The translations under genes were made by a program, and so were the position numbers. Below are positions 19,360-31,014 of a stretch of DNA of 64,000 nucleotides, one piece after another. How positions within the stretch are numbered: position 1 is the stretch's first letter; the number at the start of each line of letters is the position of its first letter. The stretch lies in contig NZ_CP077291.1 in assembly GCF_019048065.1 (NCBI RefSeq), positions 310,001 to 374,000 of the forward strand. Direction: 5' to 3'. The notes under the pieces were generated by a model, which saw only the letters and a list, made by a program, of their open reading frames with translations, was not told where the DNA came from and searched no databases. Source of the DNA: Citrobacter farmeri. GTDB taxonomy: Bacteria; Pseudomonadota; Gammaproteobacteria; Enterobacterales; Enterobacteriaceae.

Positions 19360-20469
19360 ATGGCGAGCGTACAGCTGCGAAATGTAACGAAAGCCTGGGG
19401 TGACGTGGTGGTATCGAAAGATATCAATCTCGACATTCACGAAGGGGAATTCGTGGTGTTTGTTGGACCGTCAGGCTGCGGCAAATCGACCCTGCTCCGT
19501 ATGATTGCCGGACTTGAAACGATTACCAGCGGAGACCTCTATATAGGGGAAACCCGCATGAACGATATCCCACCCGCAGAGCGTGGCGTCGGTATGGTCT
19601 TCCAGTCCTACGCGCTCTACCCCCATTTATCCGTTGCCGAAAATATGTCGTTTGGCCTGAAACTGGCGGGCGCCAAAAAAGAGGTGATGAATCAGCGTGT
19701 TAACCAGGTTGCGGAAGTGCTGCAACTGGCGCATCTGCTGGAGCGTAAACCAAAAGCCCTCTCGGGGGGGCAGCGCCAGCGTGTGGCGATTGGTCGTACG
19801 CTGGTGGCGGAGCCGCGCGTGTTCCTGCTCGATGAACCTCTTTCTAACCTTGATGCCGCGCTGCGTGTGCAGATGCGTATCGAAATCTCCCGTCTGCATA
19901 AACGGCTTGGGCGCACGATGATCTACGTCACCCACGATCAGGTCGAAGCGATGACGCTGGCCGACAAAATCGTGGTGCTGGATGCCGGTCGCGTCGCGCA
20001 GATCGGTAAACCGCTGGAACTGTATCACTACCCGGCAGACCGCTTTGTCGCGGGCTTTATTGGTTCGCCGAAGATGAACTTCCTGCCGGTGAAAGTCACC
20101 GCGACGGCCATCGACCAGGTACAGGTAGAACTACCGAACCGTCAACACGTCTGGCTGCCGGTCGACAGCCGTGATGTGCAGGTGGGCGTAAACATGTCGT
20201 TAGGTATCCGTCCTGAACACCTGCTGCCCAGTGATATCGCCGATGTCACGCTGGAAGGCGAGGTTCAGGTCGTCGAACAGCTTGGTCACGAAACACAGAT
20301 TCATATCCAGATCCCCGCCATTCGTCAAAACCTGGTCTACCGCCAGAACGACGTGGTGTTGGTAGAAGAGGGCGCCACATTCGCTATTGGCCTGCCGCCA
20401 GAACGTTGTCATCTGTTCCGTGAAGATGGCACCGCATGTCGTCGGCTGCATAAAGAGCCAGGCGTTTAA
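19360..20469 (+). CDS. malK: MalK, maltose transporter ATPase and MalT inhibitor
   Basis: 369 residues, close to the 371 of E. coli. The ABC domain has Walker A GPSGCGKS (36-43), the Q-loop [11 protein letters not shown], signature LSGGQRQR, Walker [13 protein letters not shown] and the switch His in YVTHDQVEA. The C-terminal domain (from about 240) is the regulatory OB-type domain that binds EIIA-Glc and Mal[12 protein letters not shown] marks it. Two copies drive import through MalFG and restrain MalT when idle. It starts after GGGAGAAGGC and leads the malK-lamB-malM operon. Confidence 0.98.
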   Translation: MASVQLRNVTKAWGDVVVSKDINLDIHEGEFVVFVGPSGCGKSTLLRMIAGLETITSGDLYIGETRMNDIPPAERGVGMVFQSYALYPHLSVAENMSFGLKLAGAKKEVMNQRVNQVAEVLQLAHLLERKPKALSGGQRQRVAIGRTLVAEPRVFLLDEPLSNLDAALRVQMRIEISRLHKRLGRTMIYVTHDQVEAMTLADKIVVLDAGRVAQIGKPLELYHYPADRFVAGFIGSPKMNFLPVKVTATAIDQVQVELPNRQHVWLPVDSRDVQVGVNMSLGIRPEHLLPSDIADVTLEGEVQVVEQLGHETQIHIQIPAIRQNLVYRQNDVVLVEEGATFAIGLPPERCHLFREDGTACRRLHKEPGV

Positions 20470-20507
20470 GGTGTCCCATTAAAAAAAAGCGCAAAACCCT
20501 ACGGTGA

Positions 20508-21869
<1,362 letters not shown>

Positions 21870-21891
21870 TCCAGCACTAACCTGACGTAAC

Positions 21892-21911
21892 GAGGGGCGA
21901 AAGCCCCTCCC
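21892..21911 (+). terminator. Hairpin after lamB
   Basis: GAGGGGC-GAAA-GCCCCTC is a stable stem with a GNRA-type loop, but no T-run follows, so partial termination or mRNA stabilisation is more likely. Confidence 0.45.
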
Positions 21912-21922
21912 AAACTGCTGCA

Positions 21923-21999
21923 ATGCCCGATGGCGCAAGCTTATCGGGCCTACGGCACCAGTTTGTAGGCCGGATAAGGCGTTAGCCGCCATCCGGCAT
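21923..21999. repeat. REP/BIME pair between lamB and malM
   Basis: Facing REP units (ATGCCCGATGGCGCAAGCTT and TAGGCCGGATAAGGCGTTAG) occur here. The same position in the E. coli mal operon also carries REPs. Confidence 0.9.
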
Positions 22000-22061
22000 A
22001 ATCTGGTTTAGCGCGCTATTGCCTGGCCACCGCTGAACCCACGCTTTCTGAGGTGATAACA

Positions 22062-23006
22062 ATGAAAATGAAGAAAAGTCTCGTCGCCCTTTGTTTATCC
22101 GCAGGGTTATTTGCCACTGCGCCGGGCATCAGCCTGGCTGACGTTAATTATGTGCCGCAAAATACCAGCGCTGCGCCGACGATTCCAACGGCTGCACTCC
22201 AGCAGTTAACCTGGACGCCGGTTGATCAGTCCAATACGCAAACGACGCAACTTTCGACTGGCGGTCAGCGTCTTGACGTGGCCGGTATTTCCGGTCCGGT
22301 TGCCGCCTACAGCGTGCCGGCGAACATTGGTGAGTTAAACATCACGCTCTCCAGCGAAGTGAACAAACAGACCAGCGTATTTGCGCCCAACGTCCTGATT
22401 CTCGATCAGAACATGACGCCTTCTGCGTTCTTCCCGAGCAGCTATTTCACCTACCAGGAGCCGGGCGTGATGAGCGCGGATCGTCTGGAAGGGGTTATGC
22501 GCCTGACGCCAGCGCTGGGCCAGCAGAAACTTTATGTTCTGGTCTTTACGACGGAGAAAGATCTCCAGCAGACCACCAAACTGCTCGACCCGGCGAAAGC
22601 CTATGCCAAAGGGGTGGGTAACTCTGTTCCGGATATTCCGGATCCGATTGCTCGTCATACCACCGACGGCCTGCTGAAGCTGAAAGTGAAAACCAACAGC
22701 AGCTCCAGTGTGCTGGTGGGGCCACTGTTTGGTTCTTCTGGTCCTGGCCCGGTGACGGTAGGGAATACTGCCGCCCCTGCGCCGACCTATGCTGCACCTG
22801 TTGCCGCGCCGGTGGTGGCACCTGCGCCCGCGAAGAAAAGCGAGCCGATGTTGAACGACACCGAAAGCTACTTTAACAAAGCGATTAAAGATGCCGTCGC
22901 CAAAGGCGACGTTGATAAAGCGCTGAAACTGCTTGATGAAGCTGAACGTCTGGGATCGACATCTGCCCGTTCCACCTTTATCAGCAGTGTAAAAGGCAAG
23001 GGGTAA
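22062..23006 (+). CDS. malM: MalM, periplasmic protein of the maltose operon
   Basis: 314 residues from ATG 22062 (MKMKKSLVALCLSAG), matching the E. coli start; a signal peptide ends near SLA-DVNYVPQ. It is a periplasmic protein co-expressed with malK and lamB; its function is not established. A proline/alanine-rich linker (PAPTYAAPVAAPVVAPAP, around residues 238-258) separates the N-terminal beta-rich domain from the C-terminal MLNDTESYFNKAI helical part. The linker makes it about eight residues longer than the E. coli protein. A terminator follows. Confidence 0.94.
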   Translation: MKMKKSLVALCLSAGLFATAPGISLADVNYVPQNTSAAPTIPTAALQQLTWTPVDQSNTQTTQLSTGGQRLDVAGISGPVAAYSVPANIGELNITLSSEVNKQTSVFAPNVLILDQNMTPSAFFPSSYFTYQEPGVMSADRLEGVMRLTPALGQQKLYVLVFTTEKDLQQTTKLLDPAKAYAKGVGNSVPDIPDPIARHTTDGLLKLKVKTNSSSSVLVGPLFGSSGPGPVTVGNTAAPAPTYAAPVAAPVVAPAPAKKSEPMLNDTESYFNKAIKDAVAKGDVDKALKLLDEAERLGSTSARSTFISSVKGKG

Positions 23007-23038
23007 GGTTCTCCCCACATTGCTGATTTGCAACAACT

Positions 23039-23066
23039 GGTGCGTCATCTGGCGCACCTTTTTTTT
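23039..23066 (+). terminator. malM terminator
   Basis: The GGTGCG...CGCACC hairpin is followed by eight T. Confidence 0.8.
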
Positions 23067-23186
23067 AGCATTTCCTGCGACTTGTTACGTTTCTGTTGCG
23101 CAACAGATCACTTAATTATGTTTCCATCTCCCGTAAGCTCTTTTCTGCGATACAATGCCTTTCAGTTATGAAACGGAGAGTCAGGC

Positions 23187-23684
23187 ATGTCACACCCCGC
23201 GTTAACGCAACTGCGTGCGCTGCGCTATTTTGAAGAGATCCCCGCCCTGGACCCAGAACAGCTCGACTGGCTGCTACTGGAAGATTCCATGACAATACGT
23301 TTTGAGCAGCAGGGGAAACGGGTCACTGTGACACTGATCAGGGAAGGATTTGTGGGTCAAAATGAGGTGGTGGAAGAGCTAACCCGACTGCCAAAAGAAC
23401 CCCGCTACTGGCTGCGTGAAATCCTGTTATGTGCCGATGATGAACCCTGGTTGGCCGGACGAACCGTGGTGCCTGAATCCACGCTGTCTGGCCCCGAACT
23501 GGCCTTACAAAATTTGGGCAAGACTCCGCTGGGGCGTTATCTGTTTACATCATCGACATTGACCCGAGATTTTATTGAAATTGGTTGTGATGCCGGGCTG
23601 TGGGGACGCCGTTCCCGACTGCGACTGAGCGGTAAGCCGCTGATGTTGACCGAACTGTTTTTACCTGCATCACCGTTGTACTAA
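23187..23684 (+). CDS. ubiC: Chorismate pyruvate-lyase
   Basis: 165 residues, as in E. coli. It removes pyruvate from chorismate to give 4-hydroxybenzoate, the first committed step of ubiquinone synthesis. The catalytic Arg in YWLREILL (residue 77) and Glu in [12 protein letters not shown] (near 156) are present. It sits 12 bp upstream of ubiA, whose product uses 4-hydroxybenzoate, so the two form an operon. The start ATG follows AACGGAGAG. Confidence 0.97.
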   Translation: MSHPALTQLRALRYFEEIPALDPEQLDWLLLEDSMTIRFEQQGKRVTVTLIREGFVGQNEVVEELTRLPKEPRYWLREILLCADDEPWLAGRTVVPESTLSGPELALQNLGKTPLGRYLFTSSTLTRDFIEIGCDAGLWGRRSRLRLSGKPLMLTELFLPASPLY

Positions 23685-23696
23685 GAGGAAAATAAA

Positions 23697-24569
23697 ATGG
23701 AGTGGAGTCTGACGCAGAATAAGCTGCTGGCGTTTCACCGCTTAATGCGTACGGATAAGCCCATCGGCGCCTTACTGCTGCTCTGGCCGACGCTGTGGGC
23801 GCTCTGGGTGGCGACCCCTGGCGTCCCTCAATGGTGGATCCTGGCGGTGTTTGTCGCCGGGGTTTGGCTGATGCGTGCCGCCGGATGCGTGGTTAATGAC
23901 TATGCCGATCGGAAATTCGACGGGCACGTTAAACGCACGGCGAACCGCCCGTTGCCCAGCGGCGCGGTGACGGAGAAAGAGGCCAGGACGCTGTTTGTCG
24001 TGCTGGTGGTACTCTCTTTCCTGTTGGTGCTGACGCTCAATACCATGACCATTCTGCTGTCGATTGCAGCGCTGGCGCTGGCGTGGGTCTATCCATTTAT
24101 GAAGCGTTATACCCACCTGCCGCAGGTCGTGCTGGGGGCCGCATTTGGCTGGTCGATTCCGATGGCCTTCGCGGCGGTGAGTGAATCGGTACCGTTGAGC
24201 TGCTGGCTGATGTTCCTGGCCAACATTCTGTGGGCGGTGGCCTACGATACGCAGTATGCGATGGTGGACCGCGATGACGATCTGAAAATCGGTATCAAAT
24301 CAACCGCCATTCTGTTTGGCGAACATGACAAGCTGATCATCGGTATCTTGCAGGTGGCGGTGCTGGCGCTGATGGCGCTAATTGGTTGGCTGAACGGGCT
24401 GGGCCTGGGCTATTACTGGTCGGTACTGGTCGCAGGCGCGCTGTTTGCCTGGCAGCAGAAGCTGATTGCCAACCGCGAACGCGAAGCATGCTTTAAAGCG
24501 TTCATGAACAATAACTACGTGGGACTGGTATTGTTTATCGGTCTGGCGATGAGTTACTGGCACTTATAA
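23697..24569 (+). CDS. ubiA: 4-hydroxybenzoate octaprenyltransferase
   Basis: 290 residues and multiple membrane helices in the inner membrane. It transfers the octaprenyl chain to 4-hydroxybenzoate. Both Asp-rich prenyl-diphosphate/Mg sites are visible: NDYADRKFD (about residues 67-75) and [12 protein letters not shown] (about 183-194). It follows ubiC with a ribosome site AAGAGGAAA. The stop is followed by a REP pair and a terminator shared with plsB. Confidence 0.97.
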   Translation: MEWSLTQNKLLAFHRLMRTDKPIGALLLLWPTLWALWVATPGVPQWWILAVFVAGVWLMRAAGCVVNDYADRKFDGHVKRTANRPLPSGAVTEKEARTLFVVLVVLSFLLVLTLNTMTILLSIAALALAWVYPFMKRYTHLPQVVLGAAFGWSIPMAFAAVSESVPLSCWLMFLANILWAVAYDTQYAMVDRDDDLKIGIKSTAILFGEHDKLIIGILQVAVLALMALIGWLNGLGLGYYWSVLVAGALFAWQQKLIANREREACFKAFMNNNYVGLVLFIGLAMSYWHL

Positions 24570-24575
24570 AACATC

Positions 24576-24659
24576 TTGCCCGATGGCGCTGCGCTTATCG
24601 GGCCTACCAAACCGTAAGCCGATGTAGGCCGGATCAGGCGGAACGCCGCCATCCGGCAA
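24576..24659. repeat. REP/BIME pair after ubiA
   Basis: Facing units TTGCCCGATGGCGCTGCGCT and TAGGCCGGATCAGGCGGAAC. The second has GATCAGG in place of the usual GATAAGG. Confidence 0.9.
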
Positions 24660-24670
24660 TCTGACATAAA

Positions 24671-24698
24671 AAAAGCCGGTCATCTCGACCGGCTTTTT
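24671..24698. terminator. Bidirectional terminator between ubiA and plsB
   Basis: AAAAGCCGGTC...GACCGGCTTTTT is symmetric, with A-run and T-run flanks, so it can end both the ubiCA and plsB transcripts. Confidence 0.9.
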
Positions 24699-24700
24699 CT

Positions 24701-27121
24701 TTACTCGCTCTGCGTTGCGCTCTCGATGGTGAGACGTACATCCGACGTGATGAGTTCCGCCAACATCTGATATACCTTCATCGTTTCGCCCGGTTCCGCG
24801 TCGCCGGTATCGCTGATGTACCCCTCGTCACGCAGGGTCAGCACCAGTGAACTGAATACCGCCTTGTCGAAAAATTCCGGCGCATTGATACCGTGCAGCA
24901 CGGACAGACGCTGCGCCACGGTGCGGCTCTCTTTTTCCAGCGTGCCGCGGTTGATCGACGGGTTGGCGCTCAGAAGCCAGAAGGTGATGGCATAGCGTTG
25001 CAGCGTTTCGCGCGCACCTGCCGCCAACAGTTGCAGCGTGCGGGAGTGGGCCGGATTGATATGCAGCTCGTCATTCTGCAGTGTAATCAGCCCCTGGCGC
25101 TGCATCTCTGCCGTCAGCGCGTCAATCACGCCAGCCAGTTCATCGCGCTCCCAGCGCAGGAACAGTTCGGCTTTTAACATCGGGTAGAGCACGTCAACGT
25201 GTTGCAGCAGTGCTTCACGGGAAATATGACGATGCTGGGTCACGATCGCGGCCATCAGTGAAGGTAGCACCAGCATATGCGCGATGTTATTGCGATAGTA
25301 GGTCATCAGCACCGCCTGCTCGCGCGGCAGAATGATGATATCGCCAATGGTATCTTTCTCGACTTCGAACTTGTTCATCTGCAACGCGTGATCGATAAGA
25401 TCGCTCGCGCTGACCGATGGCACAGTCGAATCAGAGGAATACGGCACATTGCGCATCAGATCCAGATAACAGTTGAGCTGCTCGGTCAGTTGCTCGCGGG
25501 TCAGCGAACGCTGACGGGAAGCTAACAGCGCGGTGCAGCACAGGTTCATCGCGTTAGCCGCACCCGCGTTGTTAATACGCACCATCAGCTCTGCCGCAAT
25601 CCCGTTCACTGTCGGCGTCAGCCAGGCCGGACGCACGGCTTCGATAGGATCAATCGACTCGCGCCACTCCGGCACGTGGTGATTCAGGTACGTCATCAAC
25701 GGCATTGGCTCGCCAAAGTTCACGTAGCCCTGACCGAGATTACGCAGCTTGCTCAAGCCACGCAGCATCTGCGGCAGACTCTCTTTCTCTTTGGTTGCCC
25801 CGCGCAGCTCTTTGGCATAGGTCCCCACTTCCATCACATGTTCGTAACCGATGTAAATCGGCACCAGGGTGATCGGACGGGTGCCACCGCGCAGCATCGC
25901 CTGAATAGTCATTGATAGCGTGCCGGTTTTCGGATCCAGCAGACGACCCGTACGGGAACGACCGCCTTCGACAAAGTATTCAACCGAGTAGCCGCGGCTG
26001 AACAGTTCGCCCAGATACTCACGGAAGACGGTGGAATAGAGCTTATTGCCCTTAAAGGTACGGCGAATAAAGAACGCGCCCAGGCGGCGGAAGATCGGGC
26101 CTGCTGGCCAAAAGTTCAGGTTGATACCCGCGGCAATATGCGGTGGCACCAGCCCCTGGTGATAGAGCACGTAGGAGAGCAGCAGATAGTCCATGTGGCT
26201 GCGGTGGCAGGGAACATAGACAATTTCGTGCCCGTCGTGCGCCAGTTGGCGAACGCGCTCGGCGTTATGAACGTTGATCCCCTGATAGAGCCGGTTCCAG
26301 GTGAAACCCAGGATGCGGTCGGTCAGGCGAATCATTTCGTATGAGAAGTTGGCGGCGATCTCTTCCATCAGCGCAATCGCGTTTTGCTGTGCCTTTTCAT
26401 GGGAGATTTTCTTGCTGCGCGCTTCATCTTCGACCGCGCGGGCAATCGCTTTGGACGCCAACAGTTTGTTGAAGAGATCCTGACGTGCAGGCAGGCGCGG
26501 TCCCACAGCGGCAAGACGCTGACGGGCGAAGTGCATACGCGCCACGCGTGCCAGTTTCTGCGCAATGATTTTATCCGTGCCGTGCTCATCGGCCATTCGG
26601 CGCAGGGACACGGAAGGTGAGAAACGGACAAAGCTGTCGCGCCCCAGCCAGGAGACGGCAAAGAATTTCTGGATGCCGTTAAGCATGCGCAGTGGCGGGT
26701 TAACCTCACCCTTCTCACGGCCCGGCGAGCGTCCAAACATCACCGACACTGGCACCATTTGCACATCCAGGTCTGGATTGCTGCGATGCAGGTCGAGATA
26801 GTTATGGAACAGCTTGATGGACTCTTCTTTCGGTGTGTAATAGGTGAATACCCGCGGTCCGCCGTGAATGAATACATAGCGTGGCAACTGGGTGCCATCG
26901 ATCTCCAGCGGCACTAACGGGTCGGGGAGATCGTGCGCCAGACATTGCGCGCGCAGCGTCAGCAAGTCCGCTTTGGAGTTGTACGGTAAAACGTACATAA
27001 TTGGACGAGAGGTATTGAGTCCCAATTCCGGGGCAGGATCTGCCGGAATAGACTTGCTTTTTACCAGTACACTTAATGGTAAATTCAGGATTTTGTAGTA
27101 AATTCGTGGCCAGCCGGACAT
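24701..27121 (-). CDS. plsB: Glycerol-3-phosphate acyltransferase
   Basis: 806 residues. It makes lysophosphatidic acid from acyl-ACP or acyl-CoA and glycerol-3-phosphate at the inner membrane. The acyltransferase signature HX4D is HRSHMD (about residue 305), and [10 protein letters not shown] and LVPIYIGYE mark the other conserved blocks. It begins [17 protein letters not shown] as in E. coli. It is divergent from dgkA, the diacylglycerol kinase, a common enterobacterial pairing of lipid genes. Confidence 0.98.
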   Translation of the reverse strand: MSGWPRIYYKILNLPLSVLVKSKSIPADPAPELGLNTSRPIMYVLPYNSKADLLTLRAQCLAHDLPDPLVPLEIDGTQLPRYVFIHGGPRVFTYYTPKEESIKLFHNYLDLHRSNPDLDVQMVPVSVMFGRSPGREKGEVNPPLRMLNGIQKFFAVSWLGRDSFVRFSPSVSLRRMADEHGTDKIIAQKLARVARMHFARQRLAAVGPRLPARQDLFNKLLASKAIARAVEDEARSKKISHEKAQQNAIALMEEIAANFSYEMIRLTDRILGFTWNRLYQGINVHNAERVRQLAHDGHEIVYVPCHRSHMDYLLLSYVLYHQGLVPPHIAAGINLNFWPAGPIFRRLGAFFIRRTFKGNKLYSTVFREYLGELFSRGYSVEYFVEGGRSRTGRLLDPKTGTLSMTIQAMLRGGTRPITLVPIYIGYEHVMEVGTYAKELRGATKEKESLPQMLRGLSKLRNLGQGYVNFGEPMPLMTYLNHHVPEWRESIDPIEAVRPAWLTPTVNGIAAELMVRINNAGAANAMNLCCTALLASRQRSLTREQLTEQLNCYLDLMRNVPYSSDSTVPSVSASDLIDHALQMNKFEVEKDTIGDIIILPREQAVLMTYYRNNIAHMLVLPSLMAAIVTQHRHISREALLQHVDVLYPMLKAELFLRWERDELAGVIDALTAEMQRQGLITLQNDELHINPAHSRTLQLLAAGARETLQRYAITFWLLSANPSINRGTLEKESRTVAQRLSVLHGINAPEFFDKAVFSSLVLTLRDEGYISDTGDAEPGETMKVYQMLAELITSDVRLTIESATQSE

Positions 27122-27290
27122 AAACGATGTAAAGCCTCTGGTTAATAATGCAATTGCGTTGCAAGGATATCAGAAAGTCATGTGAATTTCTGGTGTATCC
27201 CGTCATACTTCGCGCCGCGTGCCCTAACTCGAATCACATGAGTTAATTAGACAATGTCATTGACGCCAATAATGCAAAAAGGTTCTTTTA

Positions 27291-27659
27291 ATGGCTAATA
27301 ATACCACTGGATTCACCCGAATTATCAAAGCTGCAGGCTATTCCTGGAAAGGTTTTCGCGCCGCGTGGATTAACGAGGCCGCGTTCCGTCAGGAGAGTGT
27401 GGCGGTTTTGCTGGCCGTCGCTATCGCCTGCTGGCTGGATGTGGATGCCATCACGCGCGTTCTATTGATCGGCTCCGTTATGCTGGTCATGATTGTTGAA
27501 ATTCTGAACAGCGCCATTGAGGCCGTGGTGGACCGTATCGGCTCTGATTATCATGAACTCTCTGGTCGTGCAAAAGATATGGGATCGGCGGCGGTGCTGC
27601 TCTCTATCATTGTGGCGCTGATCACCTGGGGCCTCCTGCTGTGGACACATTTTCGCTAA
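27291..27659 (+). CDS. dgkA: Diacylglycerol kinase
   Basis: 122 residues with three membrane helices and an amphipathic N-terminus; it works as a trimer in the inner membrane. It phosphorylates diacylglycerol left over from membrane-derived oligosaccharide and lipid A modification. The family signature EILNSAIEAVVDRIG (about residues 69-83) with the catalytic Glu is intact. It stands before lexA with a 123-bp gap holding the LexA operators. Confidence 0.97.
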   Translation: MANNTTGFTRIIKAAGYSWKGFRAAWINEAAFRQESVAVLLAVAIACWLDVDAITRVLLIGSVMLVMIVEILNSAIEAVVDRIGSDYHELSGRAKDMGSAAVLLSIIVALITWGLLLWTHFR

Positions 27660-27737
27660 GGTTTTTTCGACCCTGATTCCATAACAGGTTAAATCTGCTG
27701 TTGAATGTGCAGTTTGTGGTTCCAAAATCACCTTTAG

Positions 27738-27774
27738 CTGTATATACTCACAGCATAACTGTATATACACCCAG
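27738..27774. promoter_or_regulatory. Two LexA boxes of the lexA promoter
   Basis: CTGTATATACTCACAG (27738-27753) and CTGTATATACACCCAG (27759-27774) both fit CTG-N10-CAG and are five bases apart, just before lexA. This is the tandem autoregulatory operator pair of enterobacterial lexA. Confidence 0.95.
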
Positions 27775-27782
27775 GGGGCGGA

Positions 27783-28391
27783 ATGAAAGCGTTAACGGCC
27801 AGGCAACAAGAGGTGTTTGATCTCATTCGGGATCACATCAGCCAGACAGGTATGCCACCGACGCGTGCGGAGATCGCACAGCGTTTGGGGTTCCGTTCCC
27901 CAAACGCGGCTGAAGAACACCTGAAAGCGCTGGCGCGGAAAGGGGCAATTGAAATCGTCTCCGGCGCTTCTCGCGGCATTCGACTGCTGCAGGAAGAAGA
28001 AGAGGGGTTACCGCTTATCGGTCGTGTCGCGGCGGGCGAACCACTGTTGGCGCAGCAGCACATCGAAGGCCATTATCAGGTGGACCCGTCTCTGTTTAAG
28101 CCGAATGCCGATTTCCTGCTGCGCGTCAGCGGGATGTCGATGAAAGATATCGGTATTATGGATGGCGATCTGTTGGCGGTACACAAAACCCAGGATGTGC
28201 GTAACGGCCAGGTGGTTGTGGCGCGTATCGACGACGAAGTGACGGTCAAACGCTTGAAAAAACAGGGCAATAAAGTTGAGTTACTGCCTGAAAACAGCGA
28301 ATTTAAACCTATCCTGGTTGACCTTCGCGAACAGAATTTCACCATCGAAGGATTGGCCGTTGGCGTCATCCGTAACGGTGAATGGCTGTAG
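27783..28391 (+). CDS. lexA: LexA, SOS repressor
   Basis: 202 residues. The N-terminal winged helix-turn-helix ([24 protein letters not shown]) binds SOS boxes. The C-terminal serine-protease domain has the self-cleavage site in GRVAAGEP (Ala84-Gly85), the catalytic Ser in SGMSMKD (about 119) and the catalytic Lys in VTVKRLKK (about 156). RecA filament triggers self-cleavage. The ATG follows CAGGGGGCGG. dinF lies downstream as the second gene of the SOS operon. Confidence 0.98.
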   Translation: MKALTARQQEVFDLIRDHISQTGMPPTRAEIAQRLGFRSPNAAEEHLKALARKGAIEIVSGASRGIRLLQEEEEGLPLIGRVAAGEPLLAQQHIEGHYQVDPSLFKPNADFLLRVSGMSMKDIGIMDGDLLAVHKTQDVRNGQVVVARIDDEVTVKRLKKQGNKVELLPENSEFKPILVDLREQNFTIEGLAVGVIRNGEWL

Positions 28392-28398
28392 TAATCCT

Positions 28399-28434
28399 GT
28401 AGGCCGGATAAGGCGTTTACGCCGTTATCCGGCA
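28399..28434. repeat. REP unit between lexA and dinF
   Basis: TAGGCCGGATAAGGCGTTTA and its complement ACGCCGTTATCCGGCA form a single palindrome within the lexA-dinF operon gap. Confidence 0.85.
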
Positions 28435-28451
28435 CTCTCACCACTCTCGTT

Positions 28452-29801
28452 ATGACCTCTTCTCAGGCTCGCTCCATGCCGTTTTTTGCTTCTGCTGACA
28501 AGGCGCTCTGGCGTCTCGCCTTACCTATGATTTTCTCCAATATCACCGTTCCTCTGCTGGGACTGGTGGATACGGCGGTCATTGGTCACCTGGACAGCCC
28601 TGTATATCTTGGCGGGGTGGCAGTGGGGGCGACGGCAACGAGTTTTCTGTTCATGCTCCTGCTCTTTTTACGCATGAGCACGACCGGGCTGACGGCGCAG
28701 GCGTTCGGCGCGAAGAATCCTCAGGCGCTGGCACGGGCTCTGGTGCAACCGCTGATCCTGGCGTTGGGCGCTGGGGCTATGATTGCGCTCTTTCGCACAC
28801 CGATTATCGATCTGGCGCTGCACATCGTGGGTGGTAGCGAAGCGGTGCTGGAGCAGGCAAGACGGTTTCTGGCCATTCGCTGGCTGAGCGCTCCGGCGTC
28901 GCTGGCGAATCTGGTACTGCTCGGCTGGTTGCTGGGCGTACAGTACGCGCGTGCACCGGTTATTCTGCTGATTGTCGGCAATATTTTGAATATTGTGCTC
29001 GACCTTTGGCTGGTGATGGGGCTGCACATGAACGTGCAAGGGGCCGCGCTGGCGACGGTAATCGCGGAATATGCGACGCTGCTGATCGGTTTGTTGATGG
29101 TGCGTAAAGTACTGCGCCTGCGTGGTGTCTCCCGCGCCATGCTCAAACAGGCCTGGCGGGGAAATGTACGCCGCCTTCTGGCGCTTAATCGCGACATCAT
29201 GCTGCGTTCACTGCTGCTGCAGCTCTGCTTTGGCGCGATCACCGTGCTGGGGGCCAGACTGGGCAGCGATATCATCGCCGTTAACGCCGTGTTGATGACG
29301 CTGCTGACGTTTACGGCCTATGCGCTGGATGGCTTTGCCTACGCCGTGGAGGCGCATTCCGGTCAGGCTTATGGCGCCCGCGACGGCAGTCAGTTACTGG
29401 AAGTCTGGCGTGCGGCGTGCCGTCAGTCAGGCATCGTCGCACTGCTGTTTTCACTGGTCTATTTACTCGCGGGCGAACCGATCGTTGCGCTGCTGACATC
29501 ACTACCGCAAATCCAACAACTTGCCGATCGCTACCTGGTCTGGCAGGCGATTTTGCCTCTGGTTGGTGTCTGGTGTTATCTGCTGGATGGCATGTTTATC
29601 GGCGCAACGCGGGCGGCTGAAATGCGTAACAGCATGGCGGTGGCGGCTACCGGGTTTGCGCTGACGCTGCTGGCGCTACCCGTGTTGGGTAATCACGGTT
29701 TATGGCTGGCGCTGGCGGTTTTTCTGGCGCTGCGCGGGTTGTCATTAGCCTGGATTTGGCGACGTCACTGGCGAAACGGGACCTGGTTTGCTGCCTCGTA
29801 A
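28452..29801 (+). CDS. dinF: DinF, MATE-family efflux protein
   Basis: 449 residues with twelve membrane helices of the MATE (multi-antimicrobial extrusion) family. The two homologous halves carry MIFSNITVPLLGLVDTAVIGH and ...LNRDIMLRSLLLQLCFG. SOS-inducible with lexA; in E. coli it has been linked to oxidative stress and bile salt resistance. The annotated start (MTSSQARSMPFFA) is 18 bp after the REP; an internal ATG at 28476 (MPFFASADKALW) agrees better with the E. coli N-terminus, so the exact start is uncertain. Confidence 0.93.
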   Translation: MTSSQARSMPFFASADKALWRLALPMIFSNITVPLLGLVDTAVIGHLDSPVYLGGVAVGATATSFLFMLLLFLRMSTTGLTAQAFGAKNPQALARALVQPLILALGAGAMIALFRTPIIDLALHIVGGSEAVLEQARRFLAIRWLSAPASLANLVLLGWLLGVQYARAPVILLIVGNILNIVLDLWLVMGLHMNVQGAALATVIAEYATLLIGLLMVRKVLRLRGVSRAMLKQAWRGNVRRLLALNRDIMLRSLLLQLCFGAITVLGARLGSDIIAVNAVLMTLLTFTAYALDGFAYAVEAHSGQAYGARDGSQLLEVWRAACRQSGIVALLFSLVYLLAGEPIVALLTSLPQIQQLADRYLVWQAILPLVGVWCYLLDGMFIGATRAAEMRNSMAVAATGFALTLLALPVLGNHGLWLALAVFLALRGLSLAWIWRRHWRNGTWFAAS

Positions 29802-29931
29802 TGGTTAAAGATTCTGAATAGTGAATTTAACCCAGAATCTATGACTACACTTAATCTCACGTCCAGCAGAAAACGAACGCAGTTGGGCGGTTTACTCTCA
29901 CTATTCACAGCCTGGTAAAGAGGACGTTATG

Positions 29932-30141
29932 ATGAATAAAGACGAAGTCGGCGGTAACTGGAAACAGTTTAAAGGTAAGGTGAAAGAGCAGTGGGGCAAA
30001 CTGACCGATGACGATATGACGGTCATTGAAGGTAAGCGTGATCAACTGGTAGGTAAAATTCAGGAACGCTATGGTTACGCGAAAGATCAGGCGGAGAAAG
30101 AGGTCGATAGCTGGGAAAAACGCAACGACTATCGCTGGTAA
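29932..30141 (+). CDS. yjbJ: YjbJ, CsbD-like stress protein
   Basis: 69 residues from the second of two adjacent ATG codons (29932), the length of E. coli YjbJ; the first ATG at 29929 would add one Met. The CsbD-family sequence MNKDEVGGNWKQFKGKVKEQ... is highly charged and predicted helical. E. coli YjbJ is abundant in stationary phase and under osmotic stress. Its function is unknown. The ribosome site is AAGAGGACG. Confidence 0.94.
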   Translation: MNKDEVGGNWKQFKGKVKEQWGKLTDDDMTVIEGKRDQLVGKIQERYGYAKDQAEKEVDSWEKRNDYRW

Positions 30142-30191
30142 TCCCCCCTCTTACCCGTGAGTACAAGGATGTACCCCCCTCTGTTTGCTTC

Positions 30192-30212
30192 GGGCGGCAT
30201 AGCATGCCGCCC
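30192..30212. terminator. Hairpin between yjbJ and zur
   Basis: GGGCGGCAT-AGC-ATGCCGCCC is a perfect 9-bp stem between the convergent genes, followed by TCGCCTTT. It probably ends yjbJ transcripts. Confidence 0.6.
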
Positions 30213-30218
30213 TCGCCT

Positions 30219-30734
30219 TTAACGAGGTTTCTTTTTAACCTGAATCGAATGATCGTGCTGGCACTCGCCAGGGTGACGACAGGCTTCTACTTCCACGCAG
30301 GCTGAACATAATCCGTGTGCTTCAATGACATTGTGGCGCAGAGCAAATCCCATCTTCGCCGCCAGCGTATGCATAATGTCTTCCACGCCTTCCGCACACT
30401 CTTCTTTCACTGCACCGCAGCGGTCGCAGATAAACATCGCGGAAGTATGGGTTGGCTGATCGAACAGGTAGCACAACACATAGCTGTTGGTGGATTCGAC
30501 CTTATGCACAAACCCTTGTTCAAGCAGAAAATCGAGTGCGCGATAGACCGTTGGCGGCTTGGCCTGCGGTTCGGATTCACGCAGCAGGTCCAGCAGATCG
30601 TAAGCGCTAATCGCACCTTCCTGCAGGCTCATCAGCCGCAGCACTTCGAGGCGCTGTGGGGTCAGGCGCACATTGCGTTGCGCGCACAATTTTTCAGCTT
30701 GCGCCAGCAACTCTTGCGTTGTGGTCTTTTCCAT
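30219..30734 (-). CDS. zur: Zur, zinc-responsive Fur-family repressor
   Basis: 171 residues of the Fur family: an N-terminal winged-helix (LTPQRLEVLRLM) then a dimerisation/metal domain. The structural zinc site uses the Cys pairs CDRCGAVKEEC and CSACVEVEAC; the regulatory site includes the HTSAMFICD region. Zur with zinc represses znuABC and other uptake genes. It is convergent with yjbJ. It is followed on the other strand by a TraF-like gene with its own promoter region. Confidence 0.96.
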   Translation of the reverse strand: MEKTTTQELLAQAEKLCAQRNVRLTPQRLEVLRLMSLQEGAISAYDLLDLLRESEPQAKPPTVYRALDFLLEQGFVHKVESTNSYVLCYLFDQPTHTSAMFICDRCGAVKEECAEGVEDIMHTLAAKMGFALRHNVIEAHGLCSACVEVEACRHPGECQHDHSIQVKKKPR

Positions 30735-31014
30735 TGGGCACCTCGGATCGCGTGGAGTAAGAAAACCCTCACTTTATCATGTTATGGGAGAAACGCCGAG
30801 TTCCAGGCCGGAGCGATAAATCGCTCGCTAATCTTTCCCTGATTTACAAACTCTTCTATATATATTGAGGCTTATCACAAAAATAAACGCCCCGGCGATA
30901 AAAGGACAGGGGCAAAACAGGCGACTTTTTCCTTGTTAATCACAGCAATGCTCCAACTCTGTCTGGTTGATACTGACAGAGACGATTTTCACCTGCGAAT
31001 AAAATGGGCTTACT